Both the position numbers and the translations under genes were made by a program. The notes under the pieces are model-generated. The model made no database searches. It saw only the letters and a list, made by a program, of their open reading frames with translations, and was not told the DNA's origin. DNA of 64,000 nt from Coix lacryma-jobi var. lacryma-jobi (lineage: Eukaryota; Streptophyta; Magnoliopsida; Poales; Poaceae): contig CM019823.1 of NCBI GenBank assembly GCA_009763385.1, forward strand, positions 95,367,104 to 95,431,103, read 5' to 3'. The stretch's first letter is position 1; each line of letters begins with the position of its first letter. This document shows positions 32,438 to 42,962 of this stretch, one piece after another.

Positions 32438-33353
32438 CTAATTGAAACGTAAATAACTTAAGATACAGGACTTACCTTGGTGGGGGAGAGGATCTCCCCC
32501 AAGCTTGGTTCTTGCCAACTGTGGTGGTGAATAATGCTGGTACCACCCAGCCCAACGTCGTGCTTCTTCTTCTTGAATGGCCCGCAGGAGTTGGTCATTT
32601 TGCTGTGCAAGAAGCAATGTTGCCTCTTGTTCGATGTTCATCGCACCCATGTTGTCTATGAGCTCGTCCATCGACGTCCTTTGATGTTGCCTTCCTCTGC
32701 CCCGTCGGCGAGGAGTGTCTTGAGAGCGAGGAGTGTCCTGTGAGCGAGGAGGCCTTCCCAAGGACCCTGAAATGTCCATAGAGGCTGCCTCATCTCCCTC
32801 TTCAACTCCTTCAGCCTGATGTGAAGGTCCGCCTTGTTCCATTCGAGTAGCACGGGACGCTCTCATTGTCCTCCTGCTAGTACCTGCAACTTTTGGGGCT
32901 CTTTCCTCGGGGTCCAAATCGAAGGTTAGTGTACGAAGCGCATACAATCGAAGTCCCTCACAAGGGAGAGTGATTTCGACTGTATGGCCTGAATAAATCA
33001 TTATTAGTTCACCCTTGGGACCCTTTTTAGTACATCGCAATGAATAAATACATTTTCTTCCAAAACATCTCTCACGGTTTTAATGTACTCAAAAGTTTGG
33101 GATTCTAGTGTACCCAAAGCTTCGGCTATGCGAGTGATGAATGATGTGAAGTATATGGTTTCCTAGGCTCTATGTAGCTAAGCCAATAGTTCACTAGCAT
33201 TTTAACACGTGAAACTTTAACTTTGCTAACCATGGCATAGAGTAGTTTCAGCTCATCATCACTTACCAAGCTCCTCTCATGCCAGGGAAAAGAGTGGTGA
33301 CATCCAGTAGTGCATGAAATGTAAGGTTGGGTTATGAATTTTGTGTGGTGAGG
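32438..33353 (-). pseudogene. Element D extra ORF (ATHILA ORF-1-like), C-terminal part
   Basis: Continues the reading from the other side of E. Near 33350-33180 it reads HNPTLHFMHYWMS and, after a break, DELKLLYAMVSKVKVSRVKM. From 33040 it is open for 200 codons: KKGPKGELIMIYSGHTVEI, then a charged, low-complexity middle with a repeated SQDTPR motif, then MDELIDNMGAMNIEQ and a Gln/Glu-rich helix. This resembles, from memory, the ORF of unknown function in grass Athila-like elements (Pfam ATHILA ORF-1 type); I am sure of coding character, less of the family. Frameshifts near 33060-33180. E inserted within the ORF. Confidence 0.55.
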
Positions 33354-33358
33354 GTTTG
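33354..33358. repeat. Target-site duplication GTTTG, left copy (Sirevirus E)
   Basis: GTTTG here and at 45001-45005. Confidence 0.93.
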
Positions 33359-33799
33359 TGCGGATACATGGGTGTATGCCGAGTCTCTGAGTGATGAGTG
33401 ATTGTCAACGGGTTTGATGCGCATGTTCTTTGGCTTGTGTTGTGCAGGTGTCGAGCTCGGAGACAGTGATCGAGGGCAAGGTGAAGGTCAAGTTGAGACG
33501 TGTCGTGCCGATGGACTGGGTGCGATGAAGGATGGGCGTGCCGTGCGGCGGACGTGCCATGCCGATGTATCGAGCAGTGAAGGGTGGACGTGAGGCTTGG
33601 ACTGAGGGACCGGAGTGCCTGAGGATCAGCTATGGTGGCTGGCAGCCTGGGACTGGGACAGCGACGAGCAGAGACTTGCGGGGCACGGTGTTGCTCGGGT
33701 CGAGGACCTGGGGACACGTGTCGGTGGACGGGGTGCACGGGCGGTGCATCCCCTCTACAGCACCGGTTTGTCGGTTGAGCCAGAGAAAAACCAACGGGT

Positions 33800-34066
33800 G
33801 GACGGTTTCCAGGTTTGGGCCTCAAAACTAGGTGCTCGGTTCCAGGTTGAGCCACAAAACCTGGGCGCGGATGGTTTCCGAGTTTGGCCCAAAAACTCGG
33901 GTGATGGGCCGGTTTCCGAGTTTGGGCCTCAAAACTCGGGCGCTGCGGGTTTCTGAGTTTGGGCCACAAAACTCAGGCTGGAGGCTGGTTTCCCGGTTTG
34001 GGCCTCAAAACCGGGGGTTGCTGGAAAAGGCTGGTTTCCCGGTTTGGGCCACAAAACCGGGGGTGC
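33800..34066 (+). repeat. Tandem covarying inverted-repeat array in E U3
   Basis: Seven units of about 30-45 bp. Each has the core TTTGGGCC(T/A)CAAAA or a close variant, with flanking arms that pair: CCAGG/CCTGG, CCGAG/CTCGG, CTGAG/CTCAG, CCCGG/CCGGG. Adjacent units differ in the arms at both sides together. The second copy of the array is at about 43398-43662. Confidence 0.9.
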
Positions 34067-34179
34067 AGAGCGAGGGCGGCACGTGGCGGCGATCCAGAGG
34101 TTGCGTCGAGGCAACGCTTCGGTTCGAGCGGGCGTGGCCGTCGGATCTACCTACCACCGCGGGTTGGACCAGAATAGCC

Positions 34180-34259
34180 TTAGGGTTTAGCTGGTTCGCT
34201 CTGTAAATAGTTTAGAGAGGGGTAGAGTAGGAAATAGGCTTAGTCTAGGTTAGTATAAG
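34180..34259 (+). promoter_or_regulatory. E LTR core promoter: telo-box and TATA box
   Basis: TTAGGGTTT (reverse of AAACCCTAA, the telo-box) at 34180-34188 and TATAAG at 34254-34259. The telo-box, or a one-base variant, is kept at the same place in the LTRs of A, C, F and H and in the E 3' LTR. Use as a promoter is inferred. Confidence 0.6.
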
Positions 34260-34839
34260 TAGTCCAGGGGAGACACCCTCCTCCCTATCTCAGTTTTAGC
34301 TATCTCAGTTAGTGCTTTCATTTGCTAGGGTTTCCTGCTCTCCCGTCCCTGCTTTAGCTAGTTGAGATCCGCAGAGAGTCTCCACTCTGTGTACTGTTGA
34401 GTTGAGGAAGTGAGGCCGTATCCTCACCTTGGAGCACAGATCGTTGGCTTGTTTTGCGTCCTTGATTCGAACTCGTGGCTGTGGTTTCCTTTTGTTCGTG
34501 TTTTTCGCGGAATCCTTTCTCCACGATTTTCCCGTCGCTTGATCTTTTGCTCGGTTCATCTTTTGCAAATCCGTTTGAACCAAGTTGTTCTAGATCGTGA
34601 GGCACTTCTTTCCACCGAAGGAATCATCCTCTAACCTCACAGTCTAGGAGATCGATCGATTTTTCGTTTCGGGTCAAGTTTTCTCCCTTCCCCCGAAATC
34701 TTCGATTCATCGATTGAGATAGGTCGAGCCATGATCTCTTAGAGATAGCTCACTATACTTCTTGTGACTCATCTCACCAAGTTTGATCCCTAGAGGAATT
34801 GTTTTGGGTGAGATAGAGGCAAATCGGTGGACGAACGGG

Positions 34840-35145
34840 GCTGCTGCGAGTCGACCGGACGCTCAGTGGGGGGTGGACCGGACGCTCGGTCCGTGAGTCC
34901 GGTCGATGAACAGCACGTAGCCGTGTTCTTCACTTTGACCGGACGCTCTGTTCACATTTTGACCGGACGCGCCGCTCCCACTGTTCATCGTGCTTGTTCA
35001 TTCTGACCGGACGCACTGCTCTCGACCGGACGCTCCGTACACGTGAGTCCGGTCGCGAACAGTAAGGTTCCAGAGCCGATTTTTGTTGACCGGACGCGTC
35101 CGGTCCCTGCTGACCGGACGCTGGCCAGAGTCCGGTCGATCCAGT
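34840..35145 (+). repeat. GACCGGACGC array (E LTR leader)
   Basis: About eight copies of GACCGGACGC plus several of the inverse GTCCGGTCG. It occupies the position where C, G, A and H have GCGGACAGTCCGC and F has GCGTCCGATG. The 3' LTR copy is at about 44440-44740. Confidence 0.88.
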
Positions 35146-35406
35146 TTCGCGTGTTTCGTTCGCGGTTCGTTCGTTTTGATCGGATTCGAGTTCCGTCTTT
35201 TGCGTTGGCTTTCTAGGGTTGTCTAGTGTCCCGCTGTGCTTCTAGGAAGCATCCACCCTACATCTAGGGTCGTGGACATTAGCAAGCTCTAGGGTTCGCT
35301 CTTGGGGTTGATTTTGGGACAGTGGCACCTAGTTTCCGAAAGGAAATTTTGAAGCTCCCATTCACCCCCCCTCTGGTCGCTTCGGTAGCTTCTCCGGTCC
35401 TTCAAT

Positions 35407-35418
35407 TGGTATCGGAGC
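35407..35418 (+). other. Primer-binding site of Sirevirus E
   Basis: TGGTATCGGAGC, one mismatch to the initiator-Met tRNA complement. Confidence 0.9.
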
Positions 35419-35467
35419 AGGTTAAGGATCTTCCACCTTAGCCGGTTCCAGATCCACCGAAGGCGAC

Positions 35468-38182
35468 ATGGATCGCGGCGTGGGCAAACCGCCGTTCTTT
35501 GATGGGACGAACTATGCGTATTGGAAGATACGCATGTCGGCCTATCTGCAGAGTTTGGGTGCTTCTATTTGGGATATTTGCAACTCTGCTGATTACGTGG
35601 TCTTGGCTGCTCGTGTTTCTCAGCAACAGATCGATGAGCACGATGCCAATAGCCGAGCCCGTAATGCTCTCTTTTCTTGTTTGAGCATGGGTGAGTTTGA
35701 TCGTGTTTCTCACCTCGCTACGGCTCGGGAGATCTGGGACACCCTCATGCGTTTCCATGAGGGCACCTCTCAAGTCAAAACCCGACTCTACGAGTCGTTC
35801 AAGCGTGAGTATGAGAACTTTAGACATCAACCTGGCGAGAGCATAGAAAGTTTATTCGCTCGCTTTCAGGTGATTGTCAACAGGATGAGGGCTAACAGAG
35901 AGCAGTTGCCATTTGACGATCATGAGCGTGCTTTGAAGCTTTTGCACACTCTTGACCGTTCGGTGTGGGACTCCAAGGTTCAGGCAATCATCGAATCGCC
36001 GAACTATGAGACCCTCACCTGCGACGAGCTCTTCAGTAAGCTCAAGTCCAGTGAGATTGATGCTATGGCGAGGGCTTCTTTTGAAAATCCTTCTCGCCCG
36101 TCCATGGCTTTGGTTTCCGGCTCTTCCTCTAACCCCTCAGCTGGCTTTGCGCTTTCTTCTCTCTTTTCTGTGACAGAGGACCAGCTGGAGTCTTTGGGAG
36201 ACGACGAGTTGGCTTTGCTTGCCAACCGGTTCTCGCGGTTCCACAACAACCGCATGAACCGCCGTCGTGGAGGAGGACGCACAGGATGCTACGAGTGCGG
36301 AGACCCCGACCACTTCATCGCCAACTGCCCCAAGAAGAACAAGCATTCGGGGAAGGGCGATCAAGGGCGCAAGCGCGACTCCAAGTACAAGGAGAAGCAC
36401 GTTCCCCCCAAGACACAAGAAGCGGGGCGGCTTCGACAAGGAGTACATCAAGAAGAAGTACTTGGAAGAAGCAGCGTGCTTCTTCGCCACGCTCAGCGAC
36501 GTCGACGGCTCGGATGACGACTCCGCTGGCTCCAGCGATGACGAGTCCGTGAAGAAGAAGCTAGAGGACAAGTTCAACGGCTTGTGCTTCTTCGCCGGCG
36601 ACGGAGGCTTGTGTACCATGGCGCTCGGAGATGAGGTCGAAGGCGAGCTGGAACATACGCCTCGGAACGACGACGACGACGACACCTCCCAGGTATCTCT
36701 CACCTACGACGAGCTTTCCTCCGAGGTAGAGAAGTTGACCGCTGCCCTCCTTAGCCAAGATAAACTGCTTAGGCGTGCCGCTAGAGAGCGCAAGGAGTTC
36801 AGGCAGAAGTGGGAGGACACGGTGAAGGAGCTTGAGTTCGCTCGGTCCACCGTGGTTGTGTCGGAGGAAGCGGAGTGTGAGTCGTGCACCGCGCACATGA
36901 CTGACCTTCTCACTTTGAGAGGTAAGTATGTTGCGTTGGTAGGAGAGCTAGATGAGCTGAAGGCTAGACCTTCTCTGTTGGGTGCATGCAAGACCTGTCC
37001 CGTCTTGCAATCTGAGTTGGCAGAGAAGAATGCCAAGATTGTGTCTCTTGAGGAGGCCAACTCAGGTAGCACTGGTGTGTGGCGAGGTGCGTTTGTGCGA
37101 GGGCTTGGAGCTGGAGATTGCCAATGTGAAGCATGGCAAGATGCAAACCGAGGAAGAAAACACATACCTTCGGACCATCTTGTCATGGGTCTCTTAGTGA
37201 GCCGCAGCTCGGGATGATGATCTCCCAATTCAAGCGAGCTGCTGGGGCTCCTGGTGTAGGTTTTGCTCAGGGTGTTGATCTTTCTGCTTTTGGGAAGATT
37301 GGAGAGTCGAGTGGTTTGAATCCATGTGAGAAGCCTAACTCCACCACTACTCCCAAGCTTGCCAAACTTCCACCCAAAGAGCCTGCCAAGCCTACCACCA
37401 AAGATGGTGTGGTTGAGGAACCCCCGAGAGCTCCTCCCAAGAACCAAATTTGGGCACCCAAGCCAAACCACCTCAAGAACAAGCTTGATGCTATGCCACC
37501 CATTAGAGAGGAGTGTTTGCCTCAGAAGGGCAAAGTGAACCACACCCACAGCCCTGGTCACCAACAACCCCCTTTGCGTGCGGTGAGGTACCAGTGTGAT
37601 TTCTGTGGGAGGGATGGTCACTTGATCGAGTTCTGTTTCGGCGCAAGCGAGAGGCGCGCCGTGCTCGGGAGATGGAGAACCCGGACATGTACCATCCAGC
37701 TCATGGTGGACATGTGCCGAAGGCTCAGGGGAGAGCTGCTAGGTCCGGACGTCAAGGTCCCCGGCCTAGGCAGGAGATGAGAGCCCCTAGGAGGGAGACT
37801 AGGCCTAGAGGTCCAGCACCTCAGTTTGTTAGGCCTAGGCAGGAGAGAGCTCCGAGGAGAACGCTAGAGCAGTTGAGCCCCAGGCTCCTAGGCGTAGACC
37901 TCGTAGAGAGCGTGCCCGACGGGGTCCTGCTTTTGCAGGTAATGGACCCCGTGGCGGAGGCTTAGTTGAGCGCTTTCCCCCACCGCAGTTTGAGTACCGC
38001 GGTGAGCGCTTCTTCCCCAGCGGACCACGTTTCCCGTACGTGGTGATCGCTACCCCCGTAGACAGGCTAGGAATAGTTTTTACACTGACCGTTCTTTTGA
38101 GCAGCCGGCCCAACACTGGTATTTTCCTTACTTCACTAACCCCAGTGTTGGACCGTATGCTCACCCTATGTCTTTTTATTGA
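35468..38182 (+). pseudogene. gag: Sirevirus E gag, about 900 codons, frameshifted
   Basis: Start ATG 35468 (MDRGVGKPPFFDG), stop TGA 38180-38182. The first 315 or so codons are uninterrupted and cover the copia Gag domain and the CCHC knuckle CYECGDPDHFIANC (about residues 275-290). Frameshifts near 36412, 37193 and 37640 move the reading through three frames. After the first come an acidic SDDDSAGSSDDE stretch and a helical, coiled-coil-type region (LLTLRGKYVALVGELDELKA). The second knuckle is CDFCGRDGHLIEFC near 37600. The tail is rich in Arg, Pro and Gly and ends HPMSFY. Compared with C the length is nearly the same, so no large part is lost. The indels may be assembly errors. Confidence 0.9.
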
Positions 38183-38187
38183 TGTAG
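38171..38187 (+). promoter_or_regulatory. Gag/Pol boundary of E with splice-acceptor-like sequence
   Basis: TCTTTTTATTGATGTAG followed by GTGAGAC. The gag stop TGA (38180-38182) is embedded in it. The pol frame opens right after TAG (38185-38187). Confidence 0.5.
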
Positions 38188-41100
38188 GTGAGACGGTTGG
38201 AGGACATTTGGTTGGTGGATTCTGGTTGCTCGAGGCACATGACCGGAAACGCCAAGTGGTTCTCCAGCCTTAGCCCGGTCGCCGGAAAGGAGTACATAAC
38301 CTTCGGCGACAATAGTAAAGGTAAGGTATTGTCTCGTGGGACGGTGCGGGGTTAATGAGCACTTTGTGTTGCGCGATGTTGCTCTTGTTTCTAACCTGCA
38401 TTTTAACCTTCTTTCTGTTTCGCAACTTTTTGATGATGACTATGAGATTCGTTTTAAACCGAACCTTAGTCGCATCTTAGATCCTCAGGGCGATCTTGTA
38501 TGTCTGATTTCGCCCTTTGGGAAAGTCTTTCGCGCGAATTTCTCGGAGTCGTTTGGTTCTTCTCGCTGTCTTTTGGCTAGTCCTTCTTCCTCCGATCTTT
38601 GGAAGTGGCATAGGAGGCTCGGTCATTTAAGCTTCGACTTGCTTGCAAGACTTAGCTCACTTGGCCTAATCCGAGGATTGCCCCAAGCTTTCGATGGAGA
38701 AGGATCTAGTTTGCCATTCTTGCAGACATGGGAAGATGGTTGCCGCTCCCCACCATCCAGTGACTAAGGTCATGACCTCGCACCCGGAGAGCTTTTACAC
38801 ATGGACCTTGTTGGTCCGGCTCGGGTGAGCTCGGTTGGTGGCAAGTGGTATGTTTTGGTTGTTGTTGACGACTTTTCGAGATATTCGTTGGGTCTCTTTC
38901 GCTCGCAATCTGATTTTGCGTCTTCAGAACGAGTTCCTTTGAACTCGATGCGAGCTATTAGAAGTGATAATGGTTCCGAATTCAAAAATTCGGATTTTGA
39001 GAAGTTTTGTAACCGCCTTGGCTTGGAGCATCAGTTTTCTTCCCCCTACACACCGCCCCAAAATGGTGTTGTAGAGAGGAAGAATCGGACCCTTGTTGAG
39101 ATGGCCAGGACGATGCTTGATGAGCATAGGACTCCTAGGCGCTATTGGGCCGAAGCTATGAACACTGCATGCTATATTTCCAATCGCATTTTTCTGAGAG
39201 CTTTCTTGAAAAAGACTTCTTATGAGTTGCGTTTTGGCAAACTGCCCAAGGTGAGTTATTTTAGAGTTTTGGTTGCCATTGTTTTATACTCAAAAAGGGC
39301 AACTTGGACAAATTTGAGTCTCGTTCTTCTGACGGTGTGTTTTTGGGTTATGGCACTCACACTCGAGCTTATCGTGTACTTAACCTTGACACTAACCGAG
39401 TCATGGAGACATCCGATGTCACCTTCGACGAGACCATGGTTGTCCTTCTTCTCGTTTTGAGCGTGCAGGTGATCATGAGGTTGGTGAGCCTCTTTTTGAT
39501 GACGAGGACGAGGGTGCTGAAGGTATGGATGATCCAGCACCCCCTCCACCTGCCGCGCCGCAAAGAGCGGCCTCTACGACGACTCACGGCCCCGACACCT
39601 CTTCTTCCTGGGGGCCGTGGGATCCTCCACCGCGCGGTACCTTTTGTACCGGGGTGGAACCAGCTGCTGTTGAGGGGGAGGTCACTTCTCCGGGAGGCGC
39701 CACGACAATCCAGCGCCAGCACCCCCTCAGCAGATGATCGGCGACATCGGCGAGCGAGTCACTCGCTCCAGGTCACAGCACATCTCTCACTTCGCTCATT
39801 CTGCTTTTGTTGCTAATTTTGAGCCCCGAGATGTTGGACACGCTTTGACGGATCCGGATTGGGTCAATGCCATGCATGAGGAGTTAGAAAACTTTGAGCG
39901 AAATCGGGTTTGGGTTCTAGTTCCACCTCCACCTGACTGTAAGCCTATTGGGACAAAATGGGTTTTCAAAAACAAGCAAGGAGAGGATGGCCACGTTGTT
40001 AGAAACAAGGCCAGGCTTGTAGCGAAGGGCTATAGTCAGAAGGAGGGGATAGATTATGAGGAGACGTTTGCTCCTGTAGCTCGTTTGGAGGCTATTAGGA
40101 TACTCTTGGCTTTTGCTGCATCCAAAGGTTTCAAACTTTTTCAAATGGATGTCAAGAGTGCCTTCTTAAACGGCTACATAGAGGAGGGTTTATGTTGAGC
40201 AACCCCCCGGTTTTGAAAATCCCAAGTTTCCAAACCATGTCTTTAAACTTCATAAAGCTTTATATGGTTTGAAACAAGCCCCTAGAGCCTGGTATGATAG
40301 GTTGAAAACCTTTTTGCTTGCTAAGGGTTTTAAAATGGGATGTGTAGATAAAACGCTCTTTCTCCTCCGGCAAGGCAAAGACACGCTCTTGGTCCAGATT
40401 TACGTGGATGATATCATTTTCGGTGGTTCTTCTCACGCTTTGGTTGCCAAGTTTGCAGATACTATGAGCAGGGAGTTCGAGATGAGCATGATGGGCGAGC
40501 TGACATTCTTTCTCGGGTTGCAAATTAAGCAATCCCGGGAGGGGACGTTTGTGCACCAGGGCAAGTACACCAAGGACTTGCTGAAGCGTTTCGATATGGG
40601 TGAGGCCAAGCCTCTTCCAACACCCATGTCGACGACGACTGCCCTGGATGCGGATGTGGATGGAGAAGCAGTGGACCAGAAGGAGTACCGCAGCATGATC
40701 GGGTCGCTCCTCTACCTGACGGCGACACGCCCGGACATCCAGTTCGCGGTGTGTCTGTGCGCGCGCTTTCAGGCGTCGCCGCGCACTTCTCACCGTCAGG
40801 CGGGTGAAGCGCATCTTCAGGTACCTTCGTTTCACTCCTGAGTTTGGGATTTGGTATTCTGCTTCCTCCACCCTCTCGCTTTGCGGTTATTCCGATGCCG
40901 ATTTTGCTGGTTGCCATATTGAGCGCAAGTCCACTTCTGGGACTTGCCAATTTATTGGATCTTCTCTTGTATCGTGGTCTTCTCGCAAGCAGTCTAGTGT
41001 CGCCCAGTCTACCACGGAGGCTGAGTATGTTGCTGCGGCTAGCTGCTGTTCCAGTTACTCTGGATGATGGCCACTTTGCGTGATTTTGGTTGAGCTTTTC

Positions 41101-41343
41101 TCGCGTGCCTTTGCTTTGTGACAGCACGAGTGCTATTAGCGTTGCTAAGAACCCCGTGCTTCACTCGAAACCAAACACATTGATGTGCGCTTTCATTTCT
41201 TGCGAGACCACCAGGAGAAGGGTGATATCGACCTTCGCCATGTCGATACTCATCACCAACTGGCTGATATTTTCACCAAGCCTTTAGACGAATCAACCTT
41301 TAATCGGTTGAGGGGTGAGCTTGGTGTGTGTTTCCCCTTTTAG
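38188..41343 (+). pseudogene. pol: Sirevirus E pol (protease, integrase, RT, RNase H), frameshifted
   Basis: Protease motif IWLVDSGCSRHMTG near 38205-38245. Pre-integrase zinc region near 38600-38760 (WHRRLGHLSFDLLARL). Integrase core 38800-39200 with MDLVGPARV / VVVDDFSRY, RSDNGSEFKNSDFEKF and PQNGVVERKNRTL supplying the three acidic residues. RT from about 39830: WVFKNKQGEDGHVVRNKARL, FQMDVKSAFLNGY, and catalytic QIYVDDIIFGG near 40400. RNase H 40830-41330: GYSDADFAGCHIERKS, SGTCQFIGSSLVSWSS, QSTTEAEYVAA, ending in the tail that stops at TAG 41341-41343. At least six one- or two-base frameshifts break it (for example near 38345, 38690, 38890, 39280, 40190, 40795). All catalytic motifs are present. 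Confidence 0.9.
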
Positions 41344-42510
41344 ATGGGGGAAACCTTTGGATCTTGTATAGACTGACTCTTTTATTTCTTTTCTTTGCAT
41401 TTTAGCATACGCATTTACATTCTGAGCTTCATGTTTATAATCACTAGAATGTAACTATGCTCTATTTAGTATGCTCCGATGCTTATATGGATGCTTGTAG
41501 CTTATGCTCTTCCTGATCACTAGTACATGTTATGAGCTGAGCTATTTTTGAATGGTGAATTTACTTAATAACTTAAAATCTGAAAATGTTCACCATTGAG
41601 ATATGCAACTAGCATGTGTAGGATGTGTTGAGTCCATTCGTGCTTTTCATATATGCTAGGTTGCTATGTCTCTAGTTATGAGTCATTCACTTGCTTGGTC
41701 TGTTCATATCATGTATAAAATTTGAACCAAGTTTTAGTGAATTGAAAAGATCGAGATGGGATTGCTTGTCAACACCTCATGGTATCGAGACTGTTTCTCA
41801 TTGCACTTTGAGTTAAACTTGAGCCGTGTAGTGTATGACCGAAACCGTAGCTTTAAGCTTCTGATTGCTTCGGCATAGGCTTCGCTCGGTTGAAAAGTTA
41901 GGCAAAGACAAGCTTTCAACCTCTCGCAATCACATGCTAAATAATTGAACTTGTGAATCTTTACCGCTGCAACTCCGATATAAAATGAAATCACAAGTAT
42001 ATGCTTCATTCCTATGCATGATGATTGAACTTTGCTAGGGGTAGTTCACCTTGTATACATGTTTAGCACTTGTCTGGATTCCTATCTATACATGTGTAGT
42101 GCTATTTTGATGGTGACTATCTTTTTGGCTAAAAACTGCTCACTTGCTCATATGCTTCATATTTCGTGTGTGATCAGTTTGAGCCTTCGCTATTTGAGTG
42201 CTTAGTTGTGCCATTGGAGCTATACCGATTAGAGCATTTTTGCACTCTTTTGATTATATGCCTGAAGCTGCTAACTTGCATTTCTGACTTCATATGCATT
42301 TTAGAAGGGGGAGTTGTGTTGGCTCAAGGGAAGAGTTTGTGCTTGATAAGTGCATTTCAACTAAGGGGGAGAGTTTTTGCAAATCATATGTCTCCTGGCG
42401 TTCAATTAAGGGGGAGCTTTTGCTAAGGGGGAGATTTTCAGATCTTTATGCTCTTCTCTTGTTGGACCTAAGGGGGAGTCCCGGGTTGCTTGCACTTGTC
42501 GAGGGGAGTT

Positions 42511-42817
42511 GCTAGTTGTGTTGAGCCGTTGCCTCTATCTTGAGGGACTAGCAAACATTTTCCTCATTTGGCATCGAGTTTGATTCGATTGGTTCGAAGA
42601 CTTTTCGATTGTTTTTCAATTGGTTCGGAGTGGTTTTCGTGCTAGTTGTGTTGAGCCTCTGTGCCTCTATCTTGAGGGACTAGCACTTTGCCATTTTTAG
42701 CTCCGATTTTCAATTGGTTTTCTGCTAGCGGTGTTGAGCCTGTTCTACCTCTTCTTGAGGGCTAGCTTTGCTTTGCTTGGTCGCGTCGAGCCGTTGCCCA
42801 TGTCTTTGGGGACCAAG
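42511..42817 (+). repeat. Four tandem hairpin units upstream of the E polypurine tract
   Basis: Units 42511-42552 and 42641-42684 have arms GCTAGT/ACTAGC, 42724-42766 has GCTAGC/GCTAGC, and 42776-42817 has CTTGGTC/GACCAAG. The loops share a GTTGAGCC...CCTCT...TTGAGG pattern in the first three and GTCGAGCCGTTGCCC in the fourth. Confidence 0.75.
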
Positions 42818-42952
42818 TTCTCGCTTCTTCCACTTGACCCTTCTCGGCTTTGCTATGCTTTTGGGTCATTTGGTTGAGTTCTCTTTCTCTCCTTCCTCCT
42901 ACCTTCTTCTTTCATTTTATGATTTGTGTGTGTAGTTGACAATGCACTCATC

Positions 42953-42962
42953 AAGGGGAGAT
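42953..42962 (+). other. Polypurine tract of Sirevirus E
   Basis: AAGGGGAGAT directly before the 3' LTR start. Confidence 0.92.

Larger units (their letters stand above)
33359..35404 (+). repeat. Sirevirus E 5' LTR
   Basis: 2,046 bp, TGCGGATACA...GTCCTTCA. U3 holds a hairpin array (33800-34066) and telo-box (34180-34188), then a TATA box (34254-34259). The leader holds the GACCGGACGC array (34840-35145). The C-run block is near 35363-35380. Promoter and polyadenylation functions are expected of any LTR. Confidence 0.95.
41344..42962 (+). other. Sirevirus E 3' non-coding region with repeated polypurine motifs
   Basis: 1.6 kb from the pol stop to the LTR. AAGGGGGAG-type motifs occur at 42303-42313, 42363-42373, 42408-42416, 42425-42436 and 42470-42478. 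Four hairpins lie at 42511-42817, and the terminal tract AAGGGGAGAT at 42953-42962. No supportable env-like gene is present; a short open frame at 42166-42426 is discussed under rejected items. The region is collinear with the reverse complement of 62505-64000 in H. Confidence 0.85.

Noticed and set aside
42166..42426. An 86-codon frame in E with a hydrophobic segment, possibly an env-like remnant; H has a partly similar frame at 63031-63243
   Set aside because: The similarity follows from nucleotide homology of the non-coding region, the frames differ in length and start, and the purine motifs run through the E frame. No signal peptide or glycoprotein features are convincing.
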